Below are positions 20,684 to 30,835 of a stretch of 64,000 bases of DNA, piece by piece. The stretch's first letter is position 1; each line of letters opens with the position of its first letter. Under the pieces are notes generated by a model. The model did not search any database. It was not told the DNA's origin and was given only the letters and a program-made list of their open reading frames with translations. This stretch comes from Boesenbergia rotunda (Eukaryota; Streptophyta; Magnoliopsida; Zingiberales; Zingiberaceae): NCBI GenBank assembly GCA_024364735.1, contig JAGFNQ010009418.1, forward strand, positions 161,672-225,671, read 5' to 3'. The translations under genes were made by a program, and so were the position numbers.

Positions 20684-20737
20684 GGATTGAACCTTGGACC
20701 TCTTGTACAACCAAGCATACACTAACCAATTCACCTA
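20684..20737 (-). other. tRNA-like A box/B box module in G1 3' LTR (antisense)
   Basis: On the minus strand an A-box-like TAGGTGAATTGG starts at 20737 and a B-box GGTTCAATCC at 20693, a spacing of 44 nt as in a tRNA. CCAAGGTTCAATCCTTGG is a perfect T-arm-like hairpin. In the 5' LTR only the B-box hairpin remains (about 15232-15250) because the 64-bp segment with the A box is absent. Confidence 0.55.
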
Positions 20738-22136
20738 GCAAGGGAGTACAATGAGGAAATGAAGTGGATATTAGTTAAGGTGTAGGAAATGAAGAGTCAT
20801 CAAGGGAAGAGACACCATGACTCTTCATTTACCCCTTTTTAAAGTGATATAAATATGGAAAGGAAGTTACAACTTCCCTTCTCCTCTTCATTTCTTCTTC
20901 CTCCTTGCTTTGGCCGAAAACTCAAGGTGTTCTCCCCCTTAAGAAAAGTTCCACCAAGGACTCTATTTGGAAGATCTAGGTTCTCTTCCAAGATTACAAG
21001 GGCAAGAAGGGTTCAAGTGGCAAAGGGATTTCCATTCTCCTTCTTTTAAGGTCTAAAAATCAAAGACAACCCAAGGTAAAACCCTCTCACCTGTGGTATG
21101 ATAGCTTTCAAAGTTATTTGTCATGATCTAAGTCTTATTGGCATGATATGTTGGAAAAAAATCCATGAAAAGGGCTCATGAAGGTTTCGGCCAAGGCATG
21201 TCTTGGGCTAGAAATCATGTTAAAGATTTGATTTATATTTGTAAATGGTTACCTATGATAGGTGAAGTATAAAAGCATGATGTTTGAAGTTTTATGGCAC
21301 CCTAAGAACCCCTTAGGGTTTCGGCCACCTTCAAGATTAGGGTTAGATTTAATCTTCAATGCTCCAAGCATGCTTAGTATGTCTTGCTATGATATAGTAT
21401 GGATGAAAGTAGTGATTTGTATGAATTTTCTATGGGCTTGTTACCCTTATAGGTTTCAGCCAAGTCATGTACTAGGGCTAAGGCTTAGTGTTAAGTCCAA
21501 TCAAGGGTTAAATTGGTCTTCCATGGCATGATATGCAAGGTATAAGATGTTAATCTTAATCTAGGCAAATTTTCTATGAATTTAGATCTCCTTCAAGTTT
21601 CGGCCAAGAACCAAACCTAGGGTTTGGATTGGGTTAAGGTCTCAAGGATGCATGTTTCTAAGTTACCATGATGCTAGTAAGTAGTTAAGCATGAAGTAAG
21701 GATCTTTATGTTACAAAAACCTTAATTTATGTGTGGAATAATATGATTTTGAATGTTAGATCTTAAGTGATGCTTTACTCATGAACAATTAGATCATATA
21801 CCATGAATATATGAAATTGATGTAGGATGTAAGTTATGATACACGGAATGATGCATGTATAATGATAAATGTTTAAAATAGATTTATGGTTTATGAAAGT
21901 ACATGCATGTTTTATGGTAAATGTCATGAACCCTAGTAGTATGTGTCATGTTTATATGTAGCTTACCATCCATGCTTATTGATGAATACTGGGATTATGT
22001 ATGCTAGATGAAATGTATCATGTATGAATTACATTGTTATTTATGTATTGTGATCATGCAAGTTTTACGAACCAAGATAATGTTTATGGCTAAAAACATG
22101 ATTATGCATGTATGTCCTATTATGTGAATAAAGAAT

Positions 22137-22275
22137 GATAAGTATGAATGAAGATGATGGTTATGCCTTAAGTATGAATGATAAGTATGAATGATAAGTA
22201 TGAATGATGAAGGCATGACGATGATATAAAATAAGTATGAATGATAAGTATGAATGACAAGTATGAATGATGAAG
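22137..22275 (+). repeat. Tandem 'AAGTATGAATGAT' repeats in G1 3' LTR
   Basis: Sister of the array at 16617, with only minor differences. Confidence 0.85.
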
Positions 22276-22701
22276 CATGCATATTTATTTTTATGAATGA
22301 GGCTTGTACCGGACCGAAGTAAGGGTCCAAGGGATGGGTACCTTAAGAACGCCCCGGTTCTGGACTACCGAAGCTGTCCACGGTTCTGGCACTACCGAAG
22401 CTGTGCAACAGGGATGGGCACCTTAAGAACGCCCCGGTTCTAGGACTACCGACTATGCTGTCCTTACCCTAGTAGGTTAAGGCTAGCTACCTCATATTTA
22501 CTTAGGGATGCGCGCTTATGATGTATGTATATGGTACAAGCCGGGGACCCCCAATGATGTTATGTTTATGTTAAGCATTTAAAAGTATGATTTTAAAAAT
22601 TAAGCATCCTTATGTAGTACATGCATTTGACTCATTCATACATCCATGTTATGCATCGCGCCAGGGTAAGTATATTTTATGTTTGTGTTTATGCTCATAT
22701 C

Positions 22702-22960
22702 TTATGCCTTATGTTCATGTATGCTAAGAATTATGTCATGTCTAAGTATGCCTTATGTTCATGTATGCTAAGAATTATGTCATGTCTAAGTATGCCTTAT
22801 GTTCATGTATGCTAAGAATTATGTCATGTGTAAGTATGACTTATGTTCATGTATGCTAAGAATTATGTCATGTCTAAGTATGCCTTATGTTCATGTATCA
22901 TGTCTAAGTATGTCTTATGTTCATGTATGCTAAGAATTATGTCATGTATAGATATGCTTC
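22702..22960 (+). repeat. 44-bp tandem repeat in G1 3' LTR
   Basis: About six units, one of them shortened (about 22878-22905). The expansion relative to the 5' LTR accounts for part of the LTR length difference. Confidence 0.85.
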
Positions 22961-23618
22961 ACGTTCACGTATGTATGTTTCATGTTCATGTATGTTAAGA
23001 TTTATGTCATGCTAAGTAGGTTGTAGACCTATGGTGATCTTAGGAATCATGCTATGCGAATTGTTCATATGCTTATGACTTATTCCATGACTATGCTTAT
23101 GTTTATGTTCGAAGTTACGCTATGTCAGATACTTGATATGTTTACGATTAAGTGAGTATGATTTTAGTGAGTAGGAAAGAGTTTTACTAAGCCTATGTGC
23201 TTATAGTCTTATTTTCCTTGTACCGTAGATCAAGCAAGAAGCTATTAAGGGAAGCCGCAGGAGAGGCAGAAGCATGTGTGTGTGTGTGTAGCAGTGACTT
23301 GGCAAAAGATTCTTATATTCTCACATAATGCATGTCTTGGGTGTGAAAATGTTTTCTTAAATTTTATGCTATGATTTATGATTATGACAAATGAGTGACT
23401 TAAGACTCATGATGCTACGTTTATGAATAAGCTATGGAATGGTTAAGTTATGATATGATGTCATGTATAGATGTTCCATGTGTTTAGTTGCATGGTTAAA
23501 AGCATGTTTAGAAAAAAATGATTCCGCTGCATTAAGATGTTTTTATGCACATGTATGTTTAGTGTAACGACCCCTATCTTGCCACACCACGAGGTGTGGG
23601 AAAAGGGCGGGCGTTACA

Positions 23619-23623
23619 TTTAG
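23619..23623. repeat. G1 target-site duplication, right copy (TTTAG)
   Basis: TTTAG follows GTTACA at 23618 and matches 14900-14904. Confidence 0.92.
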
Positions 23624-23744
23624 TCCTTAATCTAACCAATCCTAGGTCTAAGCATGGTACATTGCAGAAAATAAATAAACAAGCAATCATACAATTTTAC
23701 AATAAGAAAAAGAATTTATTTAACTATAAAAATGGTTTTTAAGT

Positions 23745-25361
23745 TGGCTCCCCCTGGACTAAAGCCACGGTAATGATTAGGCAAGATATGAATCTTGTCC
23801 TTGGGGATCCAATACTGGTTTAGTCAATCTTGGTTGTTCAGGCAAAGTTTGGGTATCCATACCTGAACTTTGGGTCTAGACTGATTCAATACAGCATAAT
23901 ATGACCTTTGTCTAGCCTTGGTTCAATACCCTAACCTAGATCGATTTAGAACGGATTTCTATTTTCCAAGGATCATATCAAGACCTTTGGAACCCGAAGT
24001 GAATCGTTCCAAAGCTGCTCTAAGGTCCTTGACTTGAGTTTTCAAGGAGGAGTTTTCTTTCTCATGTTTTTCAACTTGAGTAGATGTTCCTTCTTGAACT
24101 TTCTCAGTTAAGGATCTAGAGTCAGCTCCCTCTTTCAGGAGTTTTACTTCCTGTCGGAGAGACTTGACTCAAATTTTGGCTTTCGCCAAGCTACTAGATA
24201 CGTATGCAATTAATTCAGCTAATTCAGCTTTTGAATAACCACTTACAGTTATTTTTCTGTCTTCCAAAATGGTGAGCTTTCCGTCGTCCGATTCCGATTC
24301 TGATCCGGTGTCGATTTGTTTTGAAGCAGTCAGGGCGAGCAGGTTTGATTGTGGGGCCTCTTCTTCTTCTTCGGATGAAGACTCGTCCCACGTTGCTTGA
24401 AGGGCTTTCTTCCTTCTTGTCTTCTTGGCTTCTTTCAGATAGGGCACTCCGATTTGAAGTGTCCTTTCTTGCTGCATTTGAAGCAGGTCACACTTGATTT
24501 ATTCTTAGATGGTTCAGCCGAATCCTCCTTCTTTCGACTAGATTTTCTTCTGTTGGTCTGATTCTTCAATTCTTTGTAGTAGTCCCGGGCTAGCCGAACA
24601 AGCTTGAGTCGATCCCCTTCGCTGTCTTCTGAGTCTAAGTCCGAGTCAGACTCGGGTGCAGGTTGAGGCTTCTTCTTGACCACCTTTCCTGTTTTGCCTG
24701 CAACAAAAGCAATGCCTTTCTCGGCTAAGGTGCAGTTATTCTACTCATGTAATTCAAGTTCAGAAAATAACTCATCTAATTTAATTTTGGATAGATCCCT
24801 TGAAACTTTGTACACATCTACCATAGATGCCCACAAAGTATTTCTCGGGAAAGTGTTAAGTGTATACCTGATCAGGTCACGGTTTTCTACCTTGTGACCG
24901 ATTGTATGTAGACCGTTCATCAATTACTGGATTCTGGCGTGGAGCTGGGCTGCTGATTCGCCGTCGTTCATTTTGATCGTGTACAACTTGTTTAGCAATA
25001 GGTCCCTTTTGCTGATTCGGGTGTCGGAGGTTCCTTCGTGCAACTCAATCATCTTACCCCAGAGTTCCTTCGCACTGTTGAATGGTCCCACCCAATTTAG
25101 CTTTTCTTTGGTTAGACCGCATTGGAGTGTCTAGGTCGCTTTAACATTAGCCTCGATTTTCTTTTTCAGCGAGGCATCCCATTCTGTATAAGGCTGTGGC
25201 ACTCCTTCAGCATTTTTCGGGATTTCCAGACCAGATTGGATTATGATCCACATGTCCACCTGAGTTTTCAGGTGAACTTCCATCCGACTCTTCCAGTAGG
25301 AGAAGTCCTCCCCACTGAAGAGTGGTGGTCTGACTGTACTGAAACCCTCTTGCATGGCCAT
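23745..25361 (-). pseudogene. gag: E2 copia Gag, many stops
   Basis: Same domain order as E1 Gag. The start is MAMQEGFSTVRPPLFSG at 25361. UBN2-type domain to about 24740, with in-frame stops near 25133, 24924 and 24740. A basic/Ser-rich linker (PAPESDSDLDSED) is followed by an intact zinc knuckle CFKCSKKGHFKSEC near 24485, then a one-base loss just after it (near 24435) that shifts the frame to 24477-24169. Next come the acidic run SSSEEEEEAPQSNLLALTA, a coiled-coil region with a stop near 24169, and the decayed C terminus (SGSKGLDMILGK, IPKLCLNNQ). It cannot make full Gag; a partial capsid is conceivable only from upstream fragments. It is the most damaged of the three minus-strand E-type gag copies. 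Confidence 0.88.
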
Positions 25362-25576
25362 TTAGAAATTTTTGAAATAAAAAAAAAATAAAAAACTGTC
25401 CCAAGACTTGGTCTTGGATTAGTAGTGCAGGAATAAAATAGTTAAAACGAAATGATCGAGTGGTGTTGCACCAACCTCGATTAACGATAAAAATTTGATC
25501 GAAAAGGAAATAAAAAAACTTCGTAAAAATCCAAAAAACTCCCAAATTGGTGGTTGCACCAAATTTGAGCTACCCC

Positions 25577-25588
25577 GCTCTGATACCA
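25577..25588 (-). other. E2 primer binding site (initiator tRNA-Met)
   Basis: The minus strand reads TGGTATCAGAGC, two bases from the LTR. Confidence 0.92.
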
Positions 25589-25590
25589 CT

Positions 25591-26287
25591 TGTTGGATCA
25601 AGAAAAACGATAGACGGGGGGGGGGGGGGGGGGGTGGTGGGTGAATATCGTTAAAATCTTTTTCGGATTAAGGAAAGAGAAAACGCAGCGGAAAACACAA
25701 CAATCACACACATAACACAAGCCTTTTACTTGGTTCGGAGTCGCGGTCGGCTCCTACTCCAAGGCCCACGTTCCTTGACTGTTTACTGCGGGCAATTCTA
25801 TAATCGCGCAAAGGTTTATAGATTTTAATACAAGAATATTGGAGTAAATAAATGAATTACACTTTTCGTTACCGACGCCCTGATGTGGATCCAACTTCGG
25901 AGCAGAGGGTCGTCGTCGGCACTGGAATGTCGAGATCGGAGTTTGTCGGAGCAGAGCGCTTGAACGAAAAGCTTAGAGGCGTTAGAAAGTTGTCTTTTTG
26001 AAGCATTGGGGTCGAACCCCTTTTATAGTGCTCCTGGGGGCGCCTGATTCGCTGGGGGCGCCTGACACGTGCCTTCAGATCGGAGAAACTTTATCCGCAG
26101 CTCGGTCAGCGCTTATCCCTTCCGAATCGGCCTCTGGAGCTGACTGGGGTGCCCGGGACCTCCTGGGCGCCCAGCTTGACTTAGTCCGCTGGCTTCGTGG
26201 CTGATTTTGCTTCGACTACCTCTTTGACTTTGACCTTGGTCGCCCGGGACCTCCCGAGCGCCTAGCCCAGTATGGTTTCGAAGCGAT
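25591..26287 (-). repeat. E2 5' LTR, truncated (697 bp kept)
   Basis: It matches 10122-10806 of the 3' LTR up to the shared AAGCGAT at 26281-26287, after which the sequence is A's gag. A G19 run (25616-25634) replaces the G7 of the sister LTR. TATA at about 26020-26029. The distal U3 is lost. Confidence 0.9.
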
Positions 26288-26375
26288 AATACTGCATCAT
26301 ACCTTTCCAGTATACGAAGTCGTTCCCGTCAAAGAAGCGTGATCGTGCAGTGCTGTATCCCTCTTGAAACGCCAT
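26288..26375 (-). pseudogene. gag: A copia Gag, first 29 codons only
   Basis: The minus strand encodes MAFQEGYSTARSRFFDGNDF followed by VYWKG, the start of a copia Gag and clearly related to but distinct from the E-type start MAxQEGFSTARPPLFSG. It lies 45 bp downstream of the A PBS, as expected. It is cut at 26288 where E2's truncated LTR begins; the remaining gag and the protease of A are missing, while its integrase resumes at 10121 on the other side of E2. This shows that one deletion removed both A gag and the end of the E2 LTR. Confidence 0.85.
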
Positions 26376-26419
26376 TTAACTTTGCTTCGGTTGATGGTGA
26401 GTTCTTCCGAAACGAACCG

Positions 26420-26431
26420 GCTCTGATACCA
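26420..26431 (-). other. A primer binding site (initiator tRNA-Met)
   Basis: The minus strand reads TGGTATCAGAGC, next to the LTR end TGACAGATCG (plus strand) at 26434. Confidence 0.92.
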
Positions 26432-26433
26432 AC

Positions 26434-27366
26434 TGACAGATCGAATAGCGTGCTAGAGGGGGGGTGAATAACACTTCGTCGAATTCTCTACAAGATTGTT
26501 AGCGCACCGGAAACAATAATATGCAAAGGACAATAAAAACAATGCTAACAATCAGAATTTACTTGGTATCCACCCTGATGGGTGACTAATTCAAGGATCC
26601 ACGCACGTACTCCACCTCCACTAAGAAAAATCTCCTTCATATGGAGAAACCTTTACAACGGTGTTATCTTCCTCTTTACAGAATATAGTGATTGAAGAGA
26701 GAGGAAGATAAGAAGACTTTTTGCATGAGCCGCACTTCGTTATAGTACGAAACCGTACCGTTCACGTGCAAAAAGGTCCTCCTTTTATAAGAGAATAGGA
26801 CAAACTCGCAGTCTGTCCAGCCCCGCACCAGTCGACTGCCCCTGGGGCAGCCGACTGGTCTAGCATTAATTGCTAGCCAACGGCTAGTTTCGGGGTGTTA
26901 CCAGTCGACTGCCCCTGGGGGCAGTCGACTGGTTCGAGGCTGAAAACTCTCTGTGAGTTTTGGCAGTCGACTGCCCTCGGGCTAGTCGACTGCCCTACCT
27001 CTCAGCTCAGTTTCATCCACTCTGAACCTTCTCCTTCACGTGTGCCTTCAGGTCCACTCTCTTGGCTCGCCCCTTGAAGTCATCTTCCTCTGGCTCTCGT
27101 CCCTCGGATATGCACACAAGCCTTCCCTTGGCTTGCCTCCATGCCACCCTTCACGTGTGCCCTTGAAGTCCACTTCCTGGCTTGCCCTTGGAGTCCTCCT
27201 CCCTCGGCTCTCGTCCCTCGGATATGTTCACCATGTGTGATTCTCCAAGTCCTGCAAACTCAATCACACATATCAAATACAACATAACACCCTAACCTTA
27301 AACATATTCACACACACACATCAAAACCATAATCTTCCAATCATTCTAGGGTCGATTGCCTCAACA
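26434..27366 (-). repeat. A 5' LTR (933 bp)
   Basis: On the minus strand it runs TGTTGAGG...CTGTCA. TATA box CTCTTATAAAAGG at 26793-26781. Upstream of it lie three blocks of paired CAGTCGACTG palindromes (26827-26859, 26900-26933, 26963-26995). The U5 ends in the C7/TCTAG motif. A (CA)n-like tract lies near 27307-27320. Confidence 0.9.
26827..26995. repeat. Nested CAGTCGACTG palindromes in A U3
   Basis: Two CAGTCGACTG motifs flank CCCCTGGGG, so each block is itself an almost perfect palindrome of about 33 bp; there are three blocks in 170 bp. The 3' LTR keeps two (6111-6143, 6184-6216). Confidence 0.8.
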
Positions 27367-28496
27367 AACAAGACCTTAGGTTATTATGGATATACATGCT
27401 CTTAATCCCGATATAATAACGGGTACATGTACTTAATATTTATTTCTTTAATTTATCAATGGGTGAGATTTATTCGTTAAATCAATAGGCCCAGTAAATT
27501 AGGAAATAATATTATTTACATGGTGTGTCGTTGATTATAGAAGGAAACCGTGTCCTAATTATTTAGGATGATGATGTCCCTTTGAGGAGCTCATAAAGAT
27601 TATCATGAAAATCCTGCAGGTGGACTTGGTCTGACATGATGATGAGGTTGAGTGGTACTACTCATGGAGTTAGATATTAATTAATTAAATTATCAGTAAT
27701 TTAATTAATTAATGGACATGTGATATCTTAAATACGGGGAGAAAATGTACACATAATAAGAAGGAGCCCATACTTAATTATGGGGTTGGTGCGGTAGTTC
27801 AATAATAACCCATTAGTGGAGCGGGTTATTATTAACGGGGCGGGTTTAGGATCCGTTAGGAGACCAAAACTAACTCCTTCTCATGGTCCCTATTGTAGCC
27901 TATAAATATCTCATGAGTCATAAAACCAAAACTTAATCAAGCCTTTCTATTCTCCCTCTCTCTCTCTCCTAGGGTTGGCGCCGGCGACAAGAAGGAGGCA
28001 CAAGGGGCGGCGGCTAGGGTTTGGGGAAGGAAGAATTTGTTTCTTTCTTCTCTTCTCTTCCTTTCTTCTTCCTCCCTTGGGTGTGCGTAACATAGAAGAA
28101 GGAGGAGTTCCTTCTTCCTTTGGCCGACGGCAACAAGAGGAGAAGCTAGTGGCTTGCGGCGCAAGGAGAGCTTTCTCCTTTGGTGGTCAGCACAAGCAAG
28201 GAGGAGGAGTGTATTGGTGGCATTGTTTCTTGGAAGATCGTCACCCACACGATGTCCAAGAAGAGGATAGGAATACAGTAGAAGATCAAGAGGTAAAACA
28301 AGAGGTATAACTTTTGTTTTCATGCTTAGTTTATTGTATTTTGTTTTTCTCATGGACCCTAAATTAAACACAAGAACCGGCAATCTATAATTCGTCATCT
28401 ATTCCGCGGCTAATCGATAAAGGAGTTAGATTGTTTGAACAACAAGTTTGTTCAACCGATCACTCAATTGAATAGCATGATGATGAAGTAGGTCGT
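27367..28496 (+). other. LTR-like non-coding stretch, family not recognised
   Basis: No gene. A TATA candidate (TATAAATAT, 27901-27909) is followed by a (CT)n leader (27951-27969) and a purine-rich segment, the layout of an LTR promoter and 5' leader on the plus strand. It separates the A 5' LTR from the truncated B gag. Clear LTR ends are not visible; it may be a truncated or solo copia LTR. Confidence 0.4.
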
Positions 28497-29178
28497 TCAG
28501 AATGTTTTCTTTCCATCCGGATTAGTTCTAATCAATAGAATTTTAATCCGGAGATATAGAGAGGATTCCGATCCGGAACAACCAACACACTTATCCTTAT
28601 AATGTCCCTTTTTATTGCACCCAAAGCAAATGATATGACATTTTGATTTTGTTTTGGTGGAGGTACTAGGTAGGTTGACTTGTTCTTCAACTTTTGATGA
28701 TATGGATCGATCATTGGCACTTATGAATGTGATTTCTTCATTGCCAGAGTTGGATGATGCTTCCTCATCAACTTGAGCCACTCCATGAGAAATTAGGCTC
28801 ATTTCTTTGAGCTCTTCTACTTCTTACTCACTTGAGGTGGTGGACGCTTCCACTTCCTTTTCCTCCTCTACTTCTTGGACTTCTGTCGTATTTTCATGTA
28901 GGGCACTTATCTTTCTCTAAAGGTCTCTTGCATTCTTATAATCACCTATTCTCACCAACACATAAGAAGGCATTAGATCTAATATGTTTTTGTTACTTTC
29001 TTGTCCGTCTCCAAATTTTTCCTTTGCTCCTTAGTCCAATATTGAGGTCGGAGCTTCAAAATGGTATTCCATGATTAGCATAAAATCAAAATCGGGTTTT
29101 AAAATATACCTCCATCCTTTTCTTTCACCAAGAAAAGTCTCCTTCATATTTCGGTGGATGGATATTTGATTTGGCCAT
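28497..29178 (-). pseudogene. gag: B copia Gag, truncated and degraded
   Basis: The start MAKSNIHPPKYEGDFSW is at 29178, about 40 bp after the PBS. The N-terminal half is broken by several stops but recognisable (KKRMEVYFKT, MPSYVLVRIGDYKNARDL). The frame from 28802 is open: acidic SSNSGNEE, then a good zinc knuckle CFGCNKKGHYKDKC near 28640. Similarity then ends at about 28500, where the LTR-like stretch begins. It is a different copia family from the E-type (the start and spacing differ), closer in layout to SIRE-like Gags; that comparison is tentative. No pol of this element is in the window. Confidence 0.75.
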
Positions 29179-29218
29179 CTTGTGCTTCCTCGGCGATTAG
29201 TCCGATGGAGAGCGACCC

Positions 29219-29230
29219 GCTCTAATACTA
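29219..29230 (-). other. B primer binding site, degenerate
   Basis: The minus strand reads TAGTATTAGAGC, two mismatches from the initiator tRNA-Met complement, two bases from the LTR end at 29233. Confidence 0.65.
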
Positions 29231-29232
29231 CT

Positions 29233-29472
29233 TGTAAAAATCCAGGACTCGACTAGAGGGGGGGGGGGGGGTAAATAGTCGATCACCGCAACGGAATACA
29301 AAATACACTAAACAAACAAAAGTAAATCAAACCTCAAACACATATCAATTTACGTGGTTCGGAGATGACGCTTCTACTCCACGACTATCCATAAGGTCGA
29401 CGATCCCGATCCATCGGTGGATAACTCTCCGAAAAACCTCCGGCTATGGTCACAACCTCACTAGGAACACTT
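29233..29472 (-). repeat. B 5' LTR, first segment (split by E3)
   Basis: It begins TGTAAAAATCC (plus strand) and has the G-run/CTCTAG motif of copia LTR ends (29257-29271). It continues at 37702-38254 beyond E3; the flanking CACTT is duplicated. Confidence 0.75.
29468..29472. repeat. E3 target-site duplication, left copy (CACTT)
   Basis: It precedes TGTTGGATTG at 29473 and is identical to 37697-37701. Confidence 0.92.
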
Positions 29473-30663
29473 TGTTGGATTGAAGAAAACGATAGGGGGG
29501 GTGAATATCGTTATAAAATTTTCGGAATACTAGAGAAGATACGCAGCGGAAAATAACAAAACACACGCAAATACAAGTCGGTTTTACTTGGTTCGGAGTC
29601 ACGGTCGGCTCCTACTCCAAGGCCCACGGTCCTTGACCGTTTACTTTAGGCAATTCTATATTCGGGAAAACTTTTACAAATTGATAGTACAAATATAGAA
29701 TGGGAAATTGAATTAGCAACACTTTCGTAATTTAAAGTTTTACCGATGCCCGAGGTGGATCGAATTTCGGAGTAGAGGGTCATCGTCGGCGCTGGAATCT
29801 CGAAGTCAAACTTTGCCGGAGCACGGTGCTTGACCAAATGTGTCTGGAGCATAGAGAGCAATGAATGTTGAAGCCTTGGGGGTGAACCCCCTTTTATAGC
29901 ACCCATGGGGGCGCCTGTGTCGATGGGGGCGCCTAACACGTGGCCTTCCCTGCGCGATCTCTTATCTGCAGGCTCGGCTAGCACTTATCCATCTCCACTT
30001 GGGCGCCTGAGCTGATGGGGGCTCCCGTGACCTCACGGGCGCCTGAGCTGACTCAGTCCACAGGCTTCGTGGCAGCTTGCTTCGATGTTCTGGTTTTTGC
30101 CTTTGCACTGGGGTGCCCGTATCCATACGGGTGCCTAGCCCTAATTAGGCACCCAACTCCATTGGGGCGCCCGAGCTGCAGAAACATACTCCTTTGTTTC
30201 CTGCAACCAAGGTTAGTTCCAAAACAAGAAAGCAAAGTATGTTAGTCATTATTTACAGCCTCAGCTGTCTTGGTTCTGACATTGGGTCTCCCAAATGGAA
30301 CCCTAGGTCGAACCGACGCCTACTGTTCCCTCAACGAGGAACGTGTCCTCACCTACTCCTCTTAGGAGAGTTTACCTTTTGCCAACCGGCTCCTCCGGTT
30401 GGACTTTTGCCCAATCCACCTGACCAGGTCTTCATGCCCAACTTCCGGTCAGGTCTTCGGTGCCCAGCCCGTTGCCAGGACTTCTTGCCCAGTCCTTGAC
30501 CAGGACTTCTTTGCCTATCCCTTTGCCAGGACTTCTTACCTAGTGTACCTAGGACTTTTCCTCCACACTCAGTAAGCTTGTTAGATCATAGCACCACCTT
30601 AACTTTTGAACCCTTTGCCATTATCAAAATCCGAGTTTGACTTAGGTGCTGCCTGCAACAACA
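29473..30663 (-). repeat. E3 3' LTR (1191 bp)
   Basis: TGTTGGATTG...CAACAACA. TATA (minus GCTATAAAAG) at 29891-29900, GGGCGCC-type array at about 29905-30175, U3 tandem repeats at 30415-30560. The PPT (minus CAAAAAGGGAGAGAT) follows at 30664-30678. Confidence 0.92.
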
Positions 30664-30835
30664 ATCTCTCCCTTTTTGATTTATGGCAACATTGTTCAAA
30701 AAGTTAAGTTAAGGAAACAAGCAATGTAAAATATATTTAGTTTCCTCCCCTTGAAAAAAATTCTTCGCCTGAGTTTTTCAAAACTAAGTGGGGGTTTTTG
30801 AAAACACTTGGCTATTCTTAGAGGAATTAAAAAAA

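Larger units (their letters stand above)
21076..23228 (+). other. Candidate intron inside G1 3' LTR
   Basis: Donor CCAAG|GTAAAA, acceptor GTACCGTAG. It is the copy of the 5' LTR candidate; in a 3' LTR it would not lie in the normal transcript except by read-through. Confidence 0.3.
14905..23618 (+). mobile_element. Non-autonomous Ty3/gypsy element G1, complete ends
   Basis: About 8.7 kb: LTR 14905-18032, PBS, gag-protease, collapsed pol, PPT, LTR 20357-23618, flanked by TTTAG on both sides. LTRs of 3.1-3.3 kb make up three quarters of it. RT, RNase H and integrase are missing. The retained tail (ATWEREDEMRHKYPELF) and the iMet PBS resemble Tekay/Del-type chromoviruses; that lineage call is inference. 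The LTRs differ at few sites by eye apart from indels, pointing to a fairly recent insertion. Confidence 0.93.
20357..23618 (+). repeat. G1 3' LTR (3262 bp)
   Basis: Same ends and order as the 5' LTR. It differs by about 64 extra bp at about 20705-20770, more 44-bp repeat units, and scattered substitutions (for example acceptor CCGTAG instead of CCACAG at 23228). TATA candidate at 20847-20855. Confidence 0.93.
10122..26287 (-). mobile_element. Non-autonomous Ty1/copia element E2, carrying gypsy G1
   Basis: Read on the minus strand: truncated 5' LTR (26287-25591), PBS, decayed gag, post-gag block, G1 insertion (23618-14905), palindrome array plus TATA, ORF2, RNase H remnant, conserved non-coding block, A/T repeats, PPT and 3' LTR (11427-10122). 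RT and integrase are absent. The 5' LTR keeps about 697 of about 1306 bp and then joins A's gag start, so no target duplication can be checked on that side. Confidence 0.85.
5985..27366 (-). mobile_element. Ty1/copia element A, split by E2 and truncated at its 3' end
   Basis: Read on the minus strand: 5' LTR 27366-26434, PBS 26431-26420, first 29 codons of gag (26375-26288), then a deletion/insertion junction to E2. It resumes at 10121 with integrase, RT and RNase H (to 7597), 3' non-coding sequence, PPT and a truncated 3' LTR (6632-5985). The two LTR segments match each other through 26700-27366 by eye, which is why I assign both halves to one element. The rest of gag and the protease are missing. 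Confidence 0.75.

Noticed and set aside
27966..28310. Plant gene with 5' UTR (glycine/charged-rich frame)
   Set aside because: Follows an LTR-like TATA and (CT)n leader. Frames are open on both strands with no domain; more likely LTR leader.
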